Assembly (NCBI RefSeq): GCF_910596095.1
Contig: NC_056551.1
Coordinates: forward strand, 13,781,501-13,845,500
DNA length: 64,000 nucleotides
From: Thunnus maccoyii
Taxonomy: Eukaryota > Chordata > Actinopteri > Scombriformes > Scombridae
Reading direction: 5' to 3'
The notes under the pieces were generated by a model. It searched no databases. It was not told where the DNA came from and saw nothing but the letters and a program-made list of their open reading frames with translations. Made by a program: the position numbers and the translations under genes. How positions within the stretch are numbered: the stretch's first letter is position 1; every line of letters begins with the position of its first letter. Below, piece after piece: positions 1 through 22,437 of this stretch.

Positions 1-1582
1 CTTGTTTAGTCCAACCAACAGCCCCAAACTGAAAGATAATCAGTTTACTAACATGTATGACTAAGAAAAGTATTAAATCATCACATATGAGAAACTTAAC
101 CTGCACATTTTTGGCGCCTTTACTTAAAAATAATTAAAACAATTAACTAAATATCTAAATAGTTGCTAATTAATTTTCCGTTGATGGAATAATCCTTTAA
201 TCAACAATTTGTTCCAGCTCTGATCATGATGCAGCAACACATGTGTATTGATGAATATGATAAATATGGTGACAATATCCAGTTTTACAAAACTTGAATC
301 CTTTATTTTACACCTTAAAACTGTCTATGAAGCCACTTTCTGTCCTTCATTACACAGAAGCTGAAATTCTCAGTTTATCTTCAAAAAACAAGCTTTTCTT
401 TCCATTCCTTTAATTGTCAGTAGCTGCACATGTACCAACAGAAAGGCTGTTCAAACCTCTTTGATCCAGACTCTTGTGACAGTCACGTCAACATCCAAAA
501 CATGTTTCACCCCAGATAGCTCTGTCTTCATGATAAAGACATTTCCTCCTTTGCTGACCTAGAAAACTTTATTAAGGAAATTGTTTGCCTGAGAATTGAT
601 AACCACAATACATTTTTCACCATATATCCCCTCGCAGTCATGATTTATATACAGTTTATTATGTATTAATGTAACAGCCTGAATACTTATATGAATCAGA
701 AAGCATCATCACTTCGCTGCAGTCTTACTCACTCCTTACTGCTTTCTAAATGTACAAGTTGATTATGAGTTCCGTTTTCTAATTCATTGAGCTGCCTCTG
801 GAGCAAACTATCAGCTCAGTTCCTGGAAACTGACTCAGTCTTACTATTTAAATCCAGTTCGTGGTGTTTATACTTCAACTTCCACCACACCAGCTGCTCC
901 TTTCTTTCCCTGCCTGAGGGGCTTTTGTGCCTGTTGTTGCTAGTCTGTCATTACTTGGTTCCTGCAGGCTGACATATGTGCCTGCACACGCGCGCGCACA
1001 CACACACATACATTAATTCTAAATCTATCTTGCTAATGACTAATGACACACAGGAACACATAGCAGCTCTGGTATGTGTGTTCCTTTCTCATGTATTCTG
1101 CGATTCTGACATTTTCTGCTCACTACAGCACTTTTGACAAACCTGTTTAGTTGAAAACATCCGATAAAAATGCAATTTGTCTTCATGTGTGTTAAGCCAC
1201 GGCTAAATTTAAAAGACATTTTAAAGGTGGACTAGGTCAAAGAGGCTTTTTAAGCCTCTAATATTCAAATATCACAGAGGATTATCCAGGTCTGAATAAA
1301 GGCTTAAATAAAACCTCAAAGATGAAAGGTTAAACCTAAGATTCACTTTTGGTCAGTTGTAATTGACTAACCACGTAGCCAAGACAAATGCTGTGTTTGG
1401 AATTTAAACATAAATATTAGTCTGATAAGTCCAAACTGAGAAAATAATTTTTAAAAAGCTGCTTTCTGAGTAAAATGTTTACTATTTGTTAGCAAGAGAC
1501 AGAAAAAAAAACCTGCGTGTGGTCAAAACTGAAGCAGCAGAGGCCAAGATATCCTTGGTTTTAGTCCTGCTCGTTGAGCTTA

Positions 1583-1962
1583 TAGCTGCAACTAATGATT
1601 ATTTTCATTATCAATTAAACTGTCCACGATTTCCTCTTTTAATCGATTAGTTGTTTGGTCTATAAAATGTCAGAAAATTGTGAAAAATGTCAATCACCAA
1701 TCACTTCCCCAAGTCCAAGATGCAACCTGAAATGTCTTATTTTGTCCCGACCAACAGTCCACAACCCATATTCATATTAGATATATTACTATTAGATATT
1801 CAATTTACTGTCATAGAAGATGAAGAAAACCAGAAAAAATGCGCATTAAGAAGCTGGAACCACAGCATTTTTTTCTTAAAAAAATTACTCAAAACGCTTA
1901 ATCGATTATCAAAACAGCTGGCAGTTACTTTTCTACTGATCGACTAATCGTTGCATCTCTAG
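1583..1962 (+). mobile_element. Non-autonomous DNA transposon (MITE-like), copy A
   Basis: The left end reads agctgcaactaatgatt. The right end reads cgactaatcgttgcatctct, which is its imperfect inverted complement, and both ends are rich in ATCGATTA-type motifs. The interior (gtttggtctataaaatgtcag, then ...ttactgtcatagaagatga...) is shared, in reverse orientation, with the element at 23,086-23,398. This resembles a very common family of short teleost elements with TAATCGATTA ends; that assignment is from memory. The 86-codon open frame inside is not a plausible gene. Confidence 0.7.
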
Positions 1963-4506
1963 TTAAGCTAAAAAACAAAACAAAATACTGTATCCCTCTA
2001 TAATGCAACATCTTTTGTTAGACATTCGCTTATGACGAGTAAACTGACTTTAACTTGTAAAACTGGGGGAGTTTCACTTTATATCATAGCAATTTAGCTT
2101 TGAAACACAACTACTGACTAATTGAGTCCATGTTTCGTATGATCACCTATATGAAACACTGCACCAAATATACTTTTGTTAATCTAATGTGCTTGCTTTG
2201 TGACCTCAACCTGATTTTTGATCAGGATCTACTTGTTTGTGATATTAGAGTGCTATTTCTAAAGTGCACTTTTCCATGTGGCAAGTTTTGCTCCTGCAGT
2301 GAAATCGATTATGCATGCACGTCCATGTGTACTCACAGATGCCTGTCAGATGTAGAAGCATAAGTCACGATGATGAAATATTTCCCCACCACTTCTATCC
2401 CCCTTAAAACTGATTTACTTGTCAAACTCCGGTAAAGATCGCGCCCTCTCATTTTTATAGAGTTTAACAACAGGATGTTTTTTTTCCTCAGAGTGACTGA
2501 GGACTCCAAAGGTCAGGTCAGACAGGATAGATGTTGTACACCAGCTGTCATTTGAATTGTTTAGGGATACATCTGCCGTGCTCCGATGGCAGTGATGGGT
2601 GACCTACTGAGCCAAGTACATTAACAGAGATGGTGTGTCCGTGTTCTAGGAAATGTGCTTAGATTTGTCCCATTGTCCACAATCAGGAGAAATAGTATTA
2701 GTAAATAGTAATGTTTGATCCTCTTTTGTTCAAACTGATGTTTTTCAGGTTGCTACAATGAATGTAAAGCACATAGCTATTTATACTTCTCCTTGAAATG
2801 TTAGCAGCCTCATTCAGTCCAAATGATGTCTTTTGTTGACAGCTGGCGCTCCGCCCGAGGAATTTTTAGACTTTTTAGTTTAGTTGAGGTTGCTGTGTTG
2901 GCAGGCAGCGACTTACTGTACAGCATAAGTGGAAATGGAGAGGTTAGAGTCGGCAGCGTCTCCCTGACTTTGATTTGTCATTGTCAAAGTCTGATATGAG
3001 CAACGAGCTGGGAACATCTTCCTGCTCTTGCTGCTAAGATGGTTGATGAGTTCACCTTATTCCCCGACAGACAGAAACTGACATTTTGAAAGATTTCTCT
3101 TGTTCTCACATCAAAGGCTCTTTGCCGTGGGGCATTTGTGTTAAGGCCATTGCTATGTCGCTGTGGCTTGTGATGACAGTTTTGCTGAGTTCTCTTAAAC
3201 TAATGCAAAATGCTTGGGGGGCTGTTCTGTCTTTGATGTGTTCTTCTGTGATAAAAGTCAGCACTGATGTTTCACAGTTGCACAGTATTCAATTTTACAA
3301 TCTGCAGAGAAGATAAAATAACAACACATCGCCCGAAATGGGCCAGAGAATCCTGCCAGAGCCAAACTTGGTGGTGCTTGTCAGAGCGCCCATGGGTGGT
3401 GTGTATGTGTCAGAGATATGGTGTAACTGCAGGAGACGCTCGGCATTTCTCACAGTGAAATCCGTCCTCTACGTGAGAGTCCAGACTGGAGTCAGATAAC
3501 CATCACTGGCTGCTGACCTCGATGTTTTCACTGAACATGCAGGCTTTCAAGGGCAGAGAAACTCCCAACAAGTCAAGAATCCTAACAGCTACTTATTGAT
3601 GTCATTTGCTAAACCATGATTCTAAACATGCAGATGATTTTAGTTTATTAATGTGCTCATCTTGCTGCAACAGCAACACTCCAAAGAAAGAAAATAAAGA
3701 TTTATTCCGGCTTTCACTTTGGCTCAAAGCGTTCTTCTTTCACTAGAGTAGAAGAATGTATATGCAAATGTGCAACTTAATTTCAAGAAACAAAAGCAAA
3801 CTGAATCCGCAACAGCTTCAGATTTACTCAGCAAAGTGGCCTCTTAGTGGCTCGCTTTGATATCATAAATAAAGCATTGCATTAATGTCTAATTGGGCTG
3901 AACCTCTCAACCTAATTCACTAATGAGATTGAGCGATTTCATTCTCAGTGACAAGATATATGTTCCCATCTCCACATTACACAGATTAAATATTGAGCCG
4001 GACTCCATTAGTTATATTGAACGTAGTGAAACCAGTAACCAACCCAGCTATCATCGCAGGTGAGCTCCTCTGAGACTGTGCGGTGAAGACGCGGGACAGC
4101 GGCAGGCGGGGGGGATGATCTCAGGACATGTTCAACCGTACTGCCTCTCACCCTGACATGAATGAAATGTTCCCATGCATTCTTAATTATTAGACTGTCA
4201 GAAAACAAGCAGTTAGATTTGGTCTCATTTAGAAATGGCTGCCAAATTCGCTATTTGTTCTCTGAGATCTGTTGTATGTATGTGCTCTTCTGTCATTGTG
4301 ACAGCCAGTTCCAGTTTTAGACCATGAGGACATTTTTGGAATCTTCTTACTCCTCCCAAAGAGCTGTTTTGAGGGTAAAGGCTTCATTGTAGGGTTAAGA
4401 TTAGGATGCATTCTCACGTGTACAGAGATACAACCCTGTGTGCGTGTTGATAAAAAAGGGATTATAGGAGCCAGATAAAAGAACATGAACAATTCATGAA
4501 CAATGA

Positions 4507-4796
4507 CTTAAAGGGTCATAAAAGGGTAAAACATTTCCTGAGGAGGTATCTGTATGTGGTGTTTCCAGAGTAACAGGGAGAATGTTTCAGGAAAGAGATG
4601 TTGCTGTTCAATTTTTTAAATGTAAATTTTCGATGCAGTGAGCGCCACAAATTTAAATTGGAGGAGGCATAAATCTCAAGGGGCAGATATCTCAAGACTT
4701 GGACAAATAAAAGCAGAACTTTGTGCATTGCAGGATAGCTCTAAAGTTAAGCGAGAAAATATGTTGTTTGCAATTTGGGTGTACTGACCCTTTAAG
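4507..4796. mobile_element. MITE-like element with perfect 12-bp terminal inverted repeats
   Basis: The element begins cttaaagggtca (4,507-4,518) and ends tgaccctttaag (4,785-4,796), an exact 12-bp inverted repeat about 290 bp apart. The interior has no coding capacity. Internal motifs such as the gatatctcaagacttggac stretch resemble a widespread fish repeat, recalled from general familiarity. It is a candidate non-autonomous DNA transposon fixed upstream of kcnn2. Confidence 0.65.
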
Positions 4797-7700
4797 CAAC
4801 TAAATTAGCATTGCAGCCTCTGTAGAATGCAAATTAGCAGCATTTGTCCGCTTCGTTTAAACTCTATTCATTATGTTCATCACATCTGAGTTAGTTTCAG
4901 CTTGAAGCGACGTTTTTTTCTGTTGTTTATGCAGTTTGAGTTTGACAGATGTTGTTTTATGAGAGCATTCTTTTAACATATTAACAAATTTGTCAGGTTT
5001 TGCTTCCCTTCCTTGATTTTTACTGACTTTTTGTACCTTCTTTTTTTTCACCTTGCTGTAGTCAAAGGCAGTGTTGTTTTTTTGGGTGTGAGGAGCATCT
5101 CATTTTGGCTTTCTTGGATCTGGATCTTTCTTGGATCTGTGTACAAGATTTCTTGATTTATATATCTACTAACGTTCAATAAAACAACAAGGCAACAAAT
5201 TGATTTGAATTTGATGGACGCAAATGAAATTTGGGCACGGATAATTTGGCCTCTTTGCAGCTCCGTTAGTTGTCTCATGTTGCTTAAAATACTGAATCAA
5301 AGTGCTGATTGTCAGACCTCTGCTTTGCCTAAAAATGTAGACATATTTTTAGCTGCTTAAATTAGTTCAAAATCATTTTACTTGGAGTGTTTAAATTATT
5401 TGTCAACCTCCTGTAACTAATTTAAACTTTTCCTGGCTCATCAGCTGTCTGTTGTAATTTCTCTTTGTATCCTGACATGATTTCAAACACACAGTTTTGA
5501 GGGTTTTTTTCTCCTGCAGAGGTAGTTTCCCCAACCTCTCTGTCATAACTGCTGGTTCTGCTGCTAGCATGGAATATTTGATGCTCTGAGGTAAAGGGCC
5601 TTTGAGTATTGTATTTCAGGTCATCCATTACCATAATTGCTTTTAGCCACCAAGTAAGCTTTCCTTATGCAACCTGGGTTTAAATGTTTAATTACATTGT
5701 TTTGAGGTAACAAACTTTGTAAATGCTTTTGACAGGACGGGTTTGTTGTTTAAAACGTAAATTAAAACGCAGCTTGTGCTGTGTGCAAACAATAGATTTA
5801 GCTGTTTTCAGAACCTAATTCTGTAACTAAGAAACTGAAGCAGCGTGGAGTCGCAGCTTGTGTTTCCGTGTCTACATTACACTCACTTGGAAAGCCAAAC
5901 AGGACAAGCTGTGGTTAGAGTTACACACTTCTCTGACAGATGTCAGTTTGTTAAAAGAGCTCGGTGTCACTCATTTGATATGAACAACTGCCTCTGAAAA
6001 TTTAATTCATGTGTTTTCTGTGTTTGGGGGGAAACTTTGATTGTAGCTTTTAAATAAATATAAAGAAGCTGAACAGGCTTTGTGGGACGGTTTGTTTGGG
6101 GACATGTGTCAGTTGTAGCTTCTTGTGTTTTTGTTGTAATGTGCCAGCTTGTGGACAGCTGATATGTCTTGTACAGTAGCTGCTGGACATATAGTAATTG
6201 GCTCAGAAACGGGTATAATGAGCGTGCTGTGTTTGCTGTTGTGGGTTCAGTGAAGTTTGTGTGTTGAAGTGAAGCTGGCGACTGCAGTGTCAAAGTGCCT
6301 TTGAAGCTGTCAAATTGTACTATGAGGAGCATTCATGTATGTCTGTGAGAAAAGTGGCAGTGCACAGTACTATCGATTTTTTTTTCTTTGTGCTTTCTTT
6401 GTCCTTGAGTTGAACATGTTGAATATGAGCTTTCTTTTCACTGTGAGAAATATGACTGTTTCAGCAATTCGATTTTATGTAACACATCACAGCTAAATTT
6501 ACAATCTGGGTCACTGATCCCATTAGCCCTCCAGGATTGGGACAGTTTTTACTTCTGTAATGAGAAATTCCAAATTAAACTAAATGGAGACTCGTTGGCA
6601 AGATGCCGAGCCATGATCTGTGCCTCTAGTGTGTATTATGAGCATTTTATTTCTCACACACTTATCTGCACTTTTTTTTAAAGCGGCTTTTTTGACTAAA
6701 GCATATCCAATATATTACAGACTTAGACATATTAACTTAAAAATAAATTGTTTTCCATTCTTCTTCATGGGTAAATGCTGGCAGGTATTTATAGAGCTGG
6801 AAATAAAAGTCACTGAAAATCCAAACTGCACACTTTAAAGTAACATTTAAGATGAGCTGAGCCGAAAGATGAACTGACCTGTGCACAATCTTGCCCCAAG
6901 AGATGCTCAACTGTAAGCAAAAACATTGCATGTGCCTATTTTCATTTTAAAGTCTGAGGAGTCACTGGACATTGTATAATTCATTACCGAGCATATTAGG
7001 GAGGTTCCTGATGAAATGTAATCACGTGCAGGTTTTTTTTCTTAACTTAGAAAGGTTTCTGCTCTCATGGCAAAAACAGCCCGCCAGGAAACCTGGCTCG
7101 TATTTGCTGACAGCGACATTTTGTGAAATATCTACTGCCAGTTGTGACGGCCTGTACACCAGCAGAGGACCTTGAGGTGATTGAGTGGATAGAGCAGAAG
7201 CTGCTGTGGAGGAATATCAGTGTGGTGTGTCAAAGAGAAAAAATCTCTGACAAATTTAGTGGAAGCTTATACAGTTTGATGGTATTTAATCTGCAAACCA
7301 CACCGGCAAATGTATAACTCAGTGGGAGGAGTAAGATTGAGATAGTGCATCTACGACCATAAGCTTGATCAGGGATCACTGGGAATGAGCTGGTGATGGC
7401 AGTCACGGGCTGGGCCATTAGTTCAGGGTGAGTACACTGAGCCGTGAATCTTGGTAGATAACTGTAGATTGGATTGAAAGTGATGAAGAGGAGGGAGGGG
7501 AGGAACAAGAGGAGGTGGCAGCAGCAGCAGAGGTGACCATATGACGAAGCTTCAGTATATGACAGAGGACAGAGTGGACAAGAGTGATGAGGGTTGTTGA
7601 AATCCACCCACACGCAAGTCCCCAGTGAAATGGCTTACCTTCTGGTCGGGGTGGCCAGGCGATCAGAACCTAATGCTAATGTGAAGGTGGCAGATGTTCT

Positions 7701-8310
7701 CATCAGTACAGCGCTTTGAAGTTGAAAATGCTTACTGCATGCTGTTAATTTAACACTTATTTTTTTATTTTTTTTAGTCAGGGGGTCTGAAAGTCGTGAG
7801 AGAAACAAAGGAGGGGGAATACATGGCAGAATTCAGTCCTGGAGTAGTAGAGGCACACATGAAGGAAACGGACAAGCCTATTTCACTGCAAATCAAATAT
7901 ATTTTACATTAATAGCCATTATTTGTAGAATTTTACATTTGCTGGCTGGTATTTTGATACCATACAGAAATAAATTAGAGGACATAAAAACATTTTTTTA
8001 AAACAAATGCAAACAAATTTCAGTCTTGCAACCGTCTGAGGCATATATTTGGACTTAAGAAATTGGCTGAACTTCTCCCAGATGTTTTGAGCACAGTGAC
8101 TTGGATCAATAGTATTCTCTGGAAAATGGACAGAAATAATGTTATAGATATATATCAGAGTAATAAATGGGTGACAACTTGCAAAAAAAAAAGGTTGAAT
8201 AATGTGATTCAAAAATGTGATTTAATGACTCGAGGCCATTTGTGACTTATTGTTTTAATGGGTTTAATGATTTCCTGTAGCTTGCTGTGTCACCATGATG
8301 AAAATGTTAG

Positions 8311-18813
<10,503 letters not shown>

Positions 18814-20600
18814 AGTCCAAGGGGAATGCCTCCACTGAAGACTTTTGCCATCATATGGCCAAGTTGCATTTATCGTAAAGCCTTATGGTTTCAATAAGTA
18901 TTATCCAAATTCTGATGACAGAATCCAAGATACTGGGGACAGTGCATTTTAATGGATAACTTCATGCTGTTATTTGTTTTTTATTACCTCAAAAAGATGT
19001 TGTTATCCTTGCTCTGGTGACATGACCACAAATAATGGCGCTTCCCTCAGTAAAAACTAAAAGGCCCATCGATGGGTTATGATAAGAACTCTTCTCCATC
19101 TCTATGCAGAGGTAGCCAGTTTTAGGTGGCAAGGTTACCAAGTGTGAAACTATTGCACTAAAATAGTGCTTCTCACAGACTTTGTGCTTCTGCCGACTTG
19201 ATTCAGTTGCCGTCTTCCTCAACGCAAACTGAGAAATCAGTCAGGGAGCATGACAGTGATATTGGGGAAAAGAGCTGTGTTTGATGGACTGGAGTGAACT
19301 GACAGCAGAAGGCAGATGAAAATCACTCCTACACACTGTCACTCAGCGATAACTTAAAAAGCTTGAAATGGGGAAAAAAGCATATATCTTTTAGGTTAGA
19401 AACAGCATCAACTATAGCGGTTTTCTTTTGCAGAGTGCCCCCGTAGAATGACTATTTTTGGGGCGACATTGCAAATAATTTAATCCTCTAGTCGAAATGA
19501 ATGCATCAAAATCTGTACTTGCACTTACTTTTTAATCAATGCACTTCAATGCTGACTGACGTATGATATAAAGATGCGTTGCTCATTAAAAGAAGAACAT
19601 TTGAGATGTTTGGGCATGGGTTTATTATTGTCAATTCTCAAGCAGTGGCTAGTGTTGATGTCTCAAGTCAAAGCCCTTTTTTTCTGTTTTTCACAAGAAT
19701 AATTAACTTACAGGTCTACAGAAATGTATTCAGTGTTCACAAACTCAGTAATTACCCCTTGTCTTGCTGTGTCTCATCTCCTGTCCTTCCTTCCTGTGCT
19801 ATTTATGCTTGCTGTCACCCCAGCTGGGCAACAACAAATGCTGAACAACAACTCGCTGAAACCGTATCTACCTTTTAAAAAGAAAATGCCTATTTTTATA
19901 TATTTTGATGAGGACAAGCACACCTCCTACAATTCAACAAACAACAACGGGGATCTAAGAAGCGACAGATTCAGCATATCTAGCACGTGGTTTAAGATTT
20001 CTTGGACTGGAGTTAAGATACATTCATACTCTATAGGTTCTTTCCTGAACTTAATTATAGACAGACTTTTTAAAAATTACATTATTCTTCAGATTGCATT
20101 TATTTTTTACAGCAAATGCTTTAGACAACACTGTTGGCTGAGCTGGAAGAGCAGGACTTAAGAGCAGAACTGGTAAATCTACCTTTAGTGGCTGGTATTT
20201 GTTAGGTTTTAGTATGTTAATGTCAAAAATCAAATCAAACTATTTTAATTTGATTGACTACCCTCCTTGGCCTTTCACATAGTAAGTCTCCATGTCAACT
20301 GTGTGAAAAGCCCTGATGTGGCCAGTATACTTTCTAATCATAAATATTCATGTATTAACATTGTTGTCAATGCAGCCTTGGCGAGGTTCACAGAGCATAG
20401 CATGGGTCAGAGGACATCCGGTGGTCACTTATCAAATCAGCAGCACTGATCTTGTTCAACCAGCCCACGCACAAACCAATCAGAAGGTTAACAAAATGAC
20501 AGATGTTCAGTCCACAAACTTCAGCAACATAGAAACCAATGAGAGATTATACTGTATGCGACTTAAACAATAAACAATTAAACAATAAAAATATACTATT
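18814..20600 (+). other. kcnn2: Probable kcnn2 3'UTR with tandem polyadenylation signals
   Basis: The region follows the kcnn2 stop codon directly and has no splice-consistent coding frame. Two AATAAA hexamers lie at 20,569-20,574 and 20,584-20,589 and are the first good tandem pair after the stop. That would give a 3'UTR of roughly 1.8 kb. The 145-codon open frame at 19,724-20,161 is low-complexity, lacks homology that I recognise, and is best treated as chance within the UTR. Confidence 0.5.
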
Positions 20601-21129
20601 TGACAGGCCTGTGTCATTTTTTTTTTATTGTGTGAGAATTTGTATGATAGGACAAGGTAAAATGTGTGTTTGTGTGTGTGTGTTTGTGCATAAACATTTA
20701 AAACAATTCCATCAGCATATTACTGTGTAAACTGTGGTGCAAATTCTAATTTTACATTTTAATTTTAATTTAATTTAATTTGGTGTGGAAACCTCTCTTG
20801 AATTCTCACTGATAATGGAGATAAATTAAAGGAGTTATGGCTCAAATATGAATATTCTGGGTATATTTTGCCCCAGATAGTAACTTGTAGGCATCGTAAA
20901 GGAGACTGTAAGACTGTCAATCACATATTCAACCTCTTATACATTAAGTTGCTAATTTATTACTGGCTAAAACTAATACAGCTGCTGTACAATAAATCCT
21001 TCTCCACGTTATGATATTCAGCTGTCGATTCAGTTTTATGGTGATTTAGGCTGTAGAGGCTGTACTTGTGGTGCTGTTGAAATGTATTGGATTATACTGA
21101 AAGGTCCTTCAAATATTTAGTCTAGTCTA

Positions 21130-21785
21130 GTCCCATTAGTGTTTTTTTAAGTATCAATACAATAATCTAAATATCCCCCATTACAAGTAAAAGTTATGCA
21201 TTCAAAACCCTTCTTGAATACAGTATAAGTATAGAAGTCTTATGATCAAAATTTACTTGAAGTATTCAAAGTAGTATGCGTTCCACAGAAAAATGGCCCC
21301 TGTCACTGACATGTTATTTTATATGACATTATTTGATTGTTACTGATGTTTAAGTATAGCACTACTGTTGCAGCTGGTCAACATGTAGCTAGTTTGAACA
21401 ACTTTATATACAGTTAGTCCAGTGGCTCCCAACCTGAGGTCGGGCCCTCCAATGGACCACAAGATAAATCTGGAGGGTCAAGAGATAATGGGGCAGGAAA
21501 AAAGACAAAATATTTCTGTTACACTAATTTGTATTCACTTACTAGTAATTTTTCTCAAATTTGTATTGATTTTTGTAAAATATTGGATCATTTGATTTAT
21601 ATGGGCCTAAAAGCATTTTGCAACTCTGTTTTGAAGTGAATAAAGTTTATTAAAACAGAAATGAAACGGGGACATGTCTCTTTGGTGCAACTGCTAACAA
21701 CTCGGACACATCTAAAACCTAAGAGATCAGGGGCCTAGATAGACACTCTTAATGTTTAACAATATACTGTATTCCATAAGTTTAT

Positions 21786-21861
<76 letters not shown>

Positions 21862-22022
21862 TTAAAAGAAACTCAAAGTCAAATAAATATAGTGGACTAT
21901 TTAACACTTCCAATAGTAGAAGTGTAAAGTAGCGTAAAATATTCAAGTATAGGACAAATATCTTAGAACTTTATCTATGAACAGTACTTGAATAAATATA
22001 CTTAGTTACTTTCCACCGCTGA
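21130..22022 (-). mobile_element. hAT-like non-autonomous DNA transposon, copy A (interrupted by a GT repeat)
   Basis: The right end reads acttagttactttccaccgctg. The interior contains ccaatggaccacaagataaatctggagggtc, and both correspond in reverse to the element at 43,209-44,051. The left end (ccattacaagtaaaagttatgcat) matches the other end of the same family but is eroded, so that border is approximate. A (GT)n microsatellite sits within it. It lies between the 3' end of kcnn2 and drg1. The hAT assignment rests on the family look of the TGGTGGAAA-type ends and is an inference. Confidence 0.6.
21788..21857. repeat. (GT)n microsatellite, about 34 units
   Basis: An uninterrupted run of alternating G and T of close to 70 nt lies inside a transposon remnant between kcnn2 and drg1. 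Uninterrupted tracts of this length are normally highly polymorphic in fish and can adopt left-handed DNA. Confidence 0.97.
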
Positions 22023-22254
22023 CACTCATTGACAGGAGTGGATAAACTGTAAGAAACACCAGTAGACCTATTACTCCACTGCAATACTATTCAAATGTCT
22101 CTGTCAAAACTTAACTTGCTAGATGACGCATGCGGAGCCAAACTCTGATTATGATTTTTTTTTATCTTTCAGCCCTAACTTGCAGGCCTATTTGTCTCAT
22201 CCTTCATAATTTCGTCCTGCGAGTCAATACTCTGGGCATATTTAACTACGACAC

Positions 22255-22437
22255 ACTGACTGTGTCATCGCGAGATTTCCCGCGAAGCAGCGCGCAACGA
22301 CACTTGCGTGGTGTAGGCTATTAGCCTGTAGCCCAAACTGTCTGCTTGCTAAATAACATCTAACTTTGCCAACTTCTATGTAAATTTTTTCCAACTTCGT
22401 ACACTAACGTCAATTGCACACAAGAGTCGCCGCCATC
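22255..22437 (+). promoter_or_regulatory. drg1: drg1 promoter / 5'UTR region
   Basis: A GC-rich, CpG-containing patch stands out from the AT-rich surroundings just upstream of the drg1 start. It contains tcgcgagat at about 22,268-22,276, followed by ttcccgcgaagcagcgcgc. TCGCGAGA-type elements are known in TATA-less housekeeping promoters. No TATA box is apparent. The sequence immediately before the start, gccgccatcATG, is a good vertebrate initiation context. The transcription start itself cannot be placed from sequence. Confidence 0.5.

Noticed and set aside
19724-20161. 145-codon open frame after kcnn2
   Set aside because: No family motif, biased composition and position within the probable 3'UTR; no splice link to a gene.
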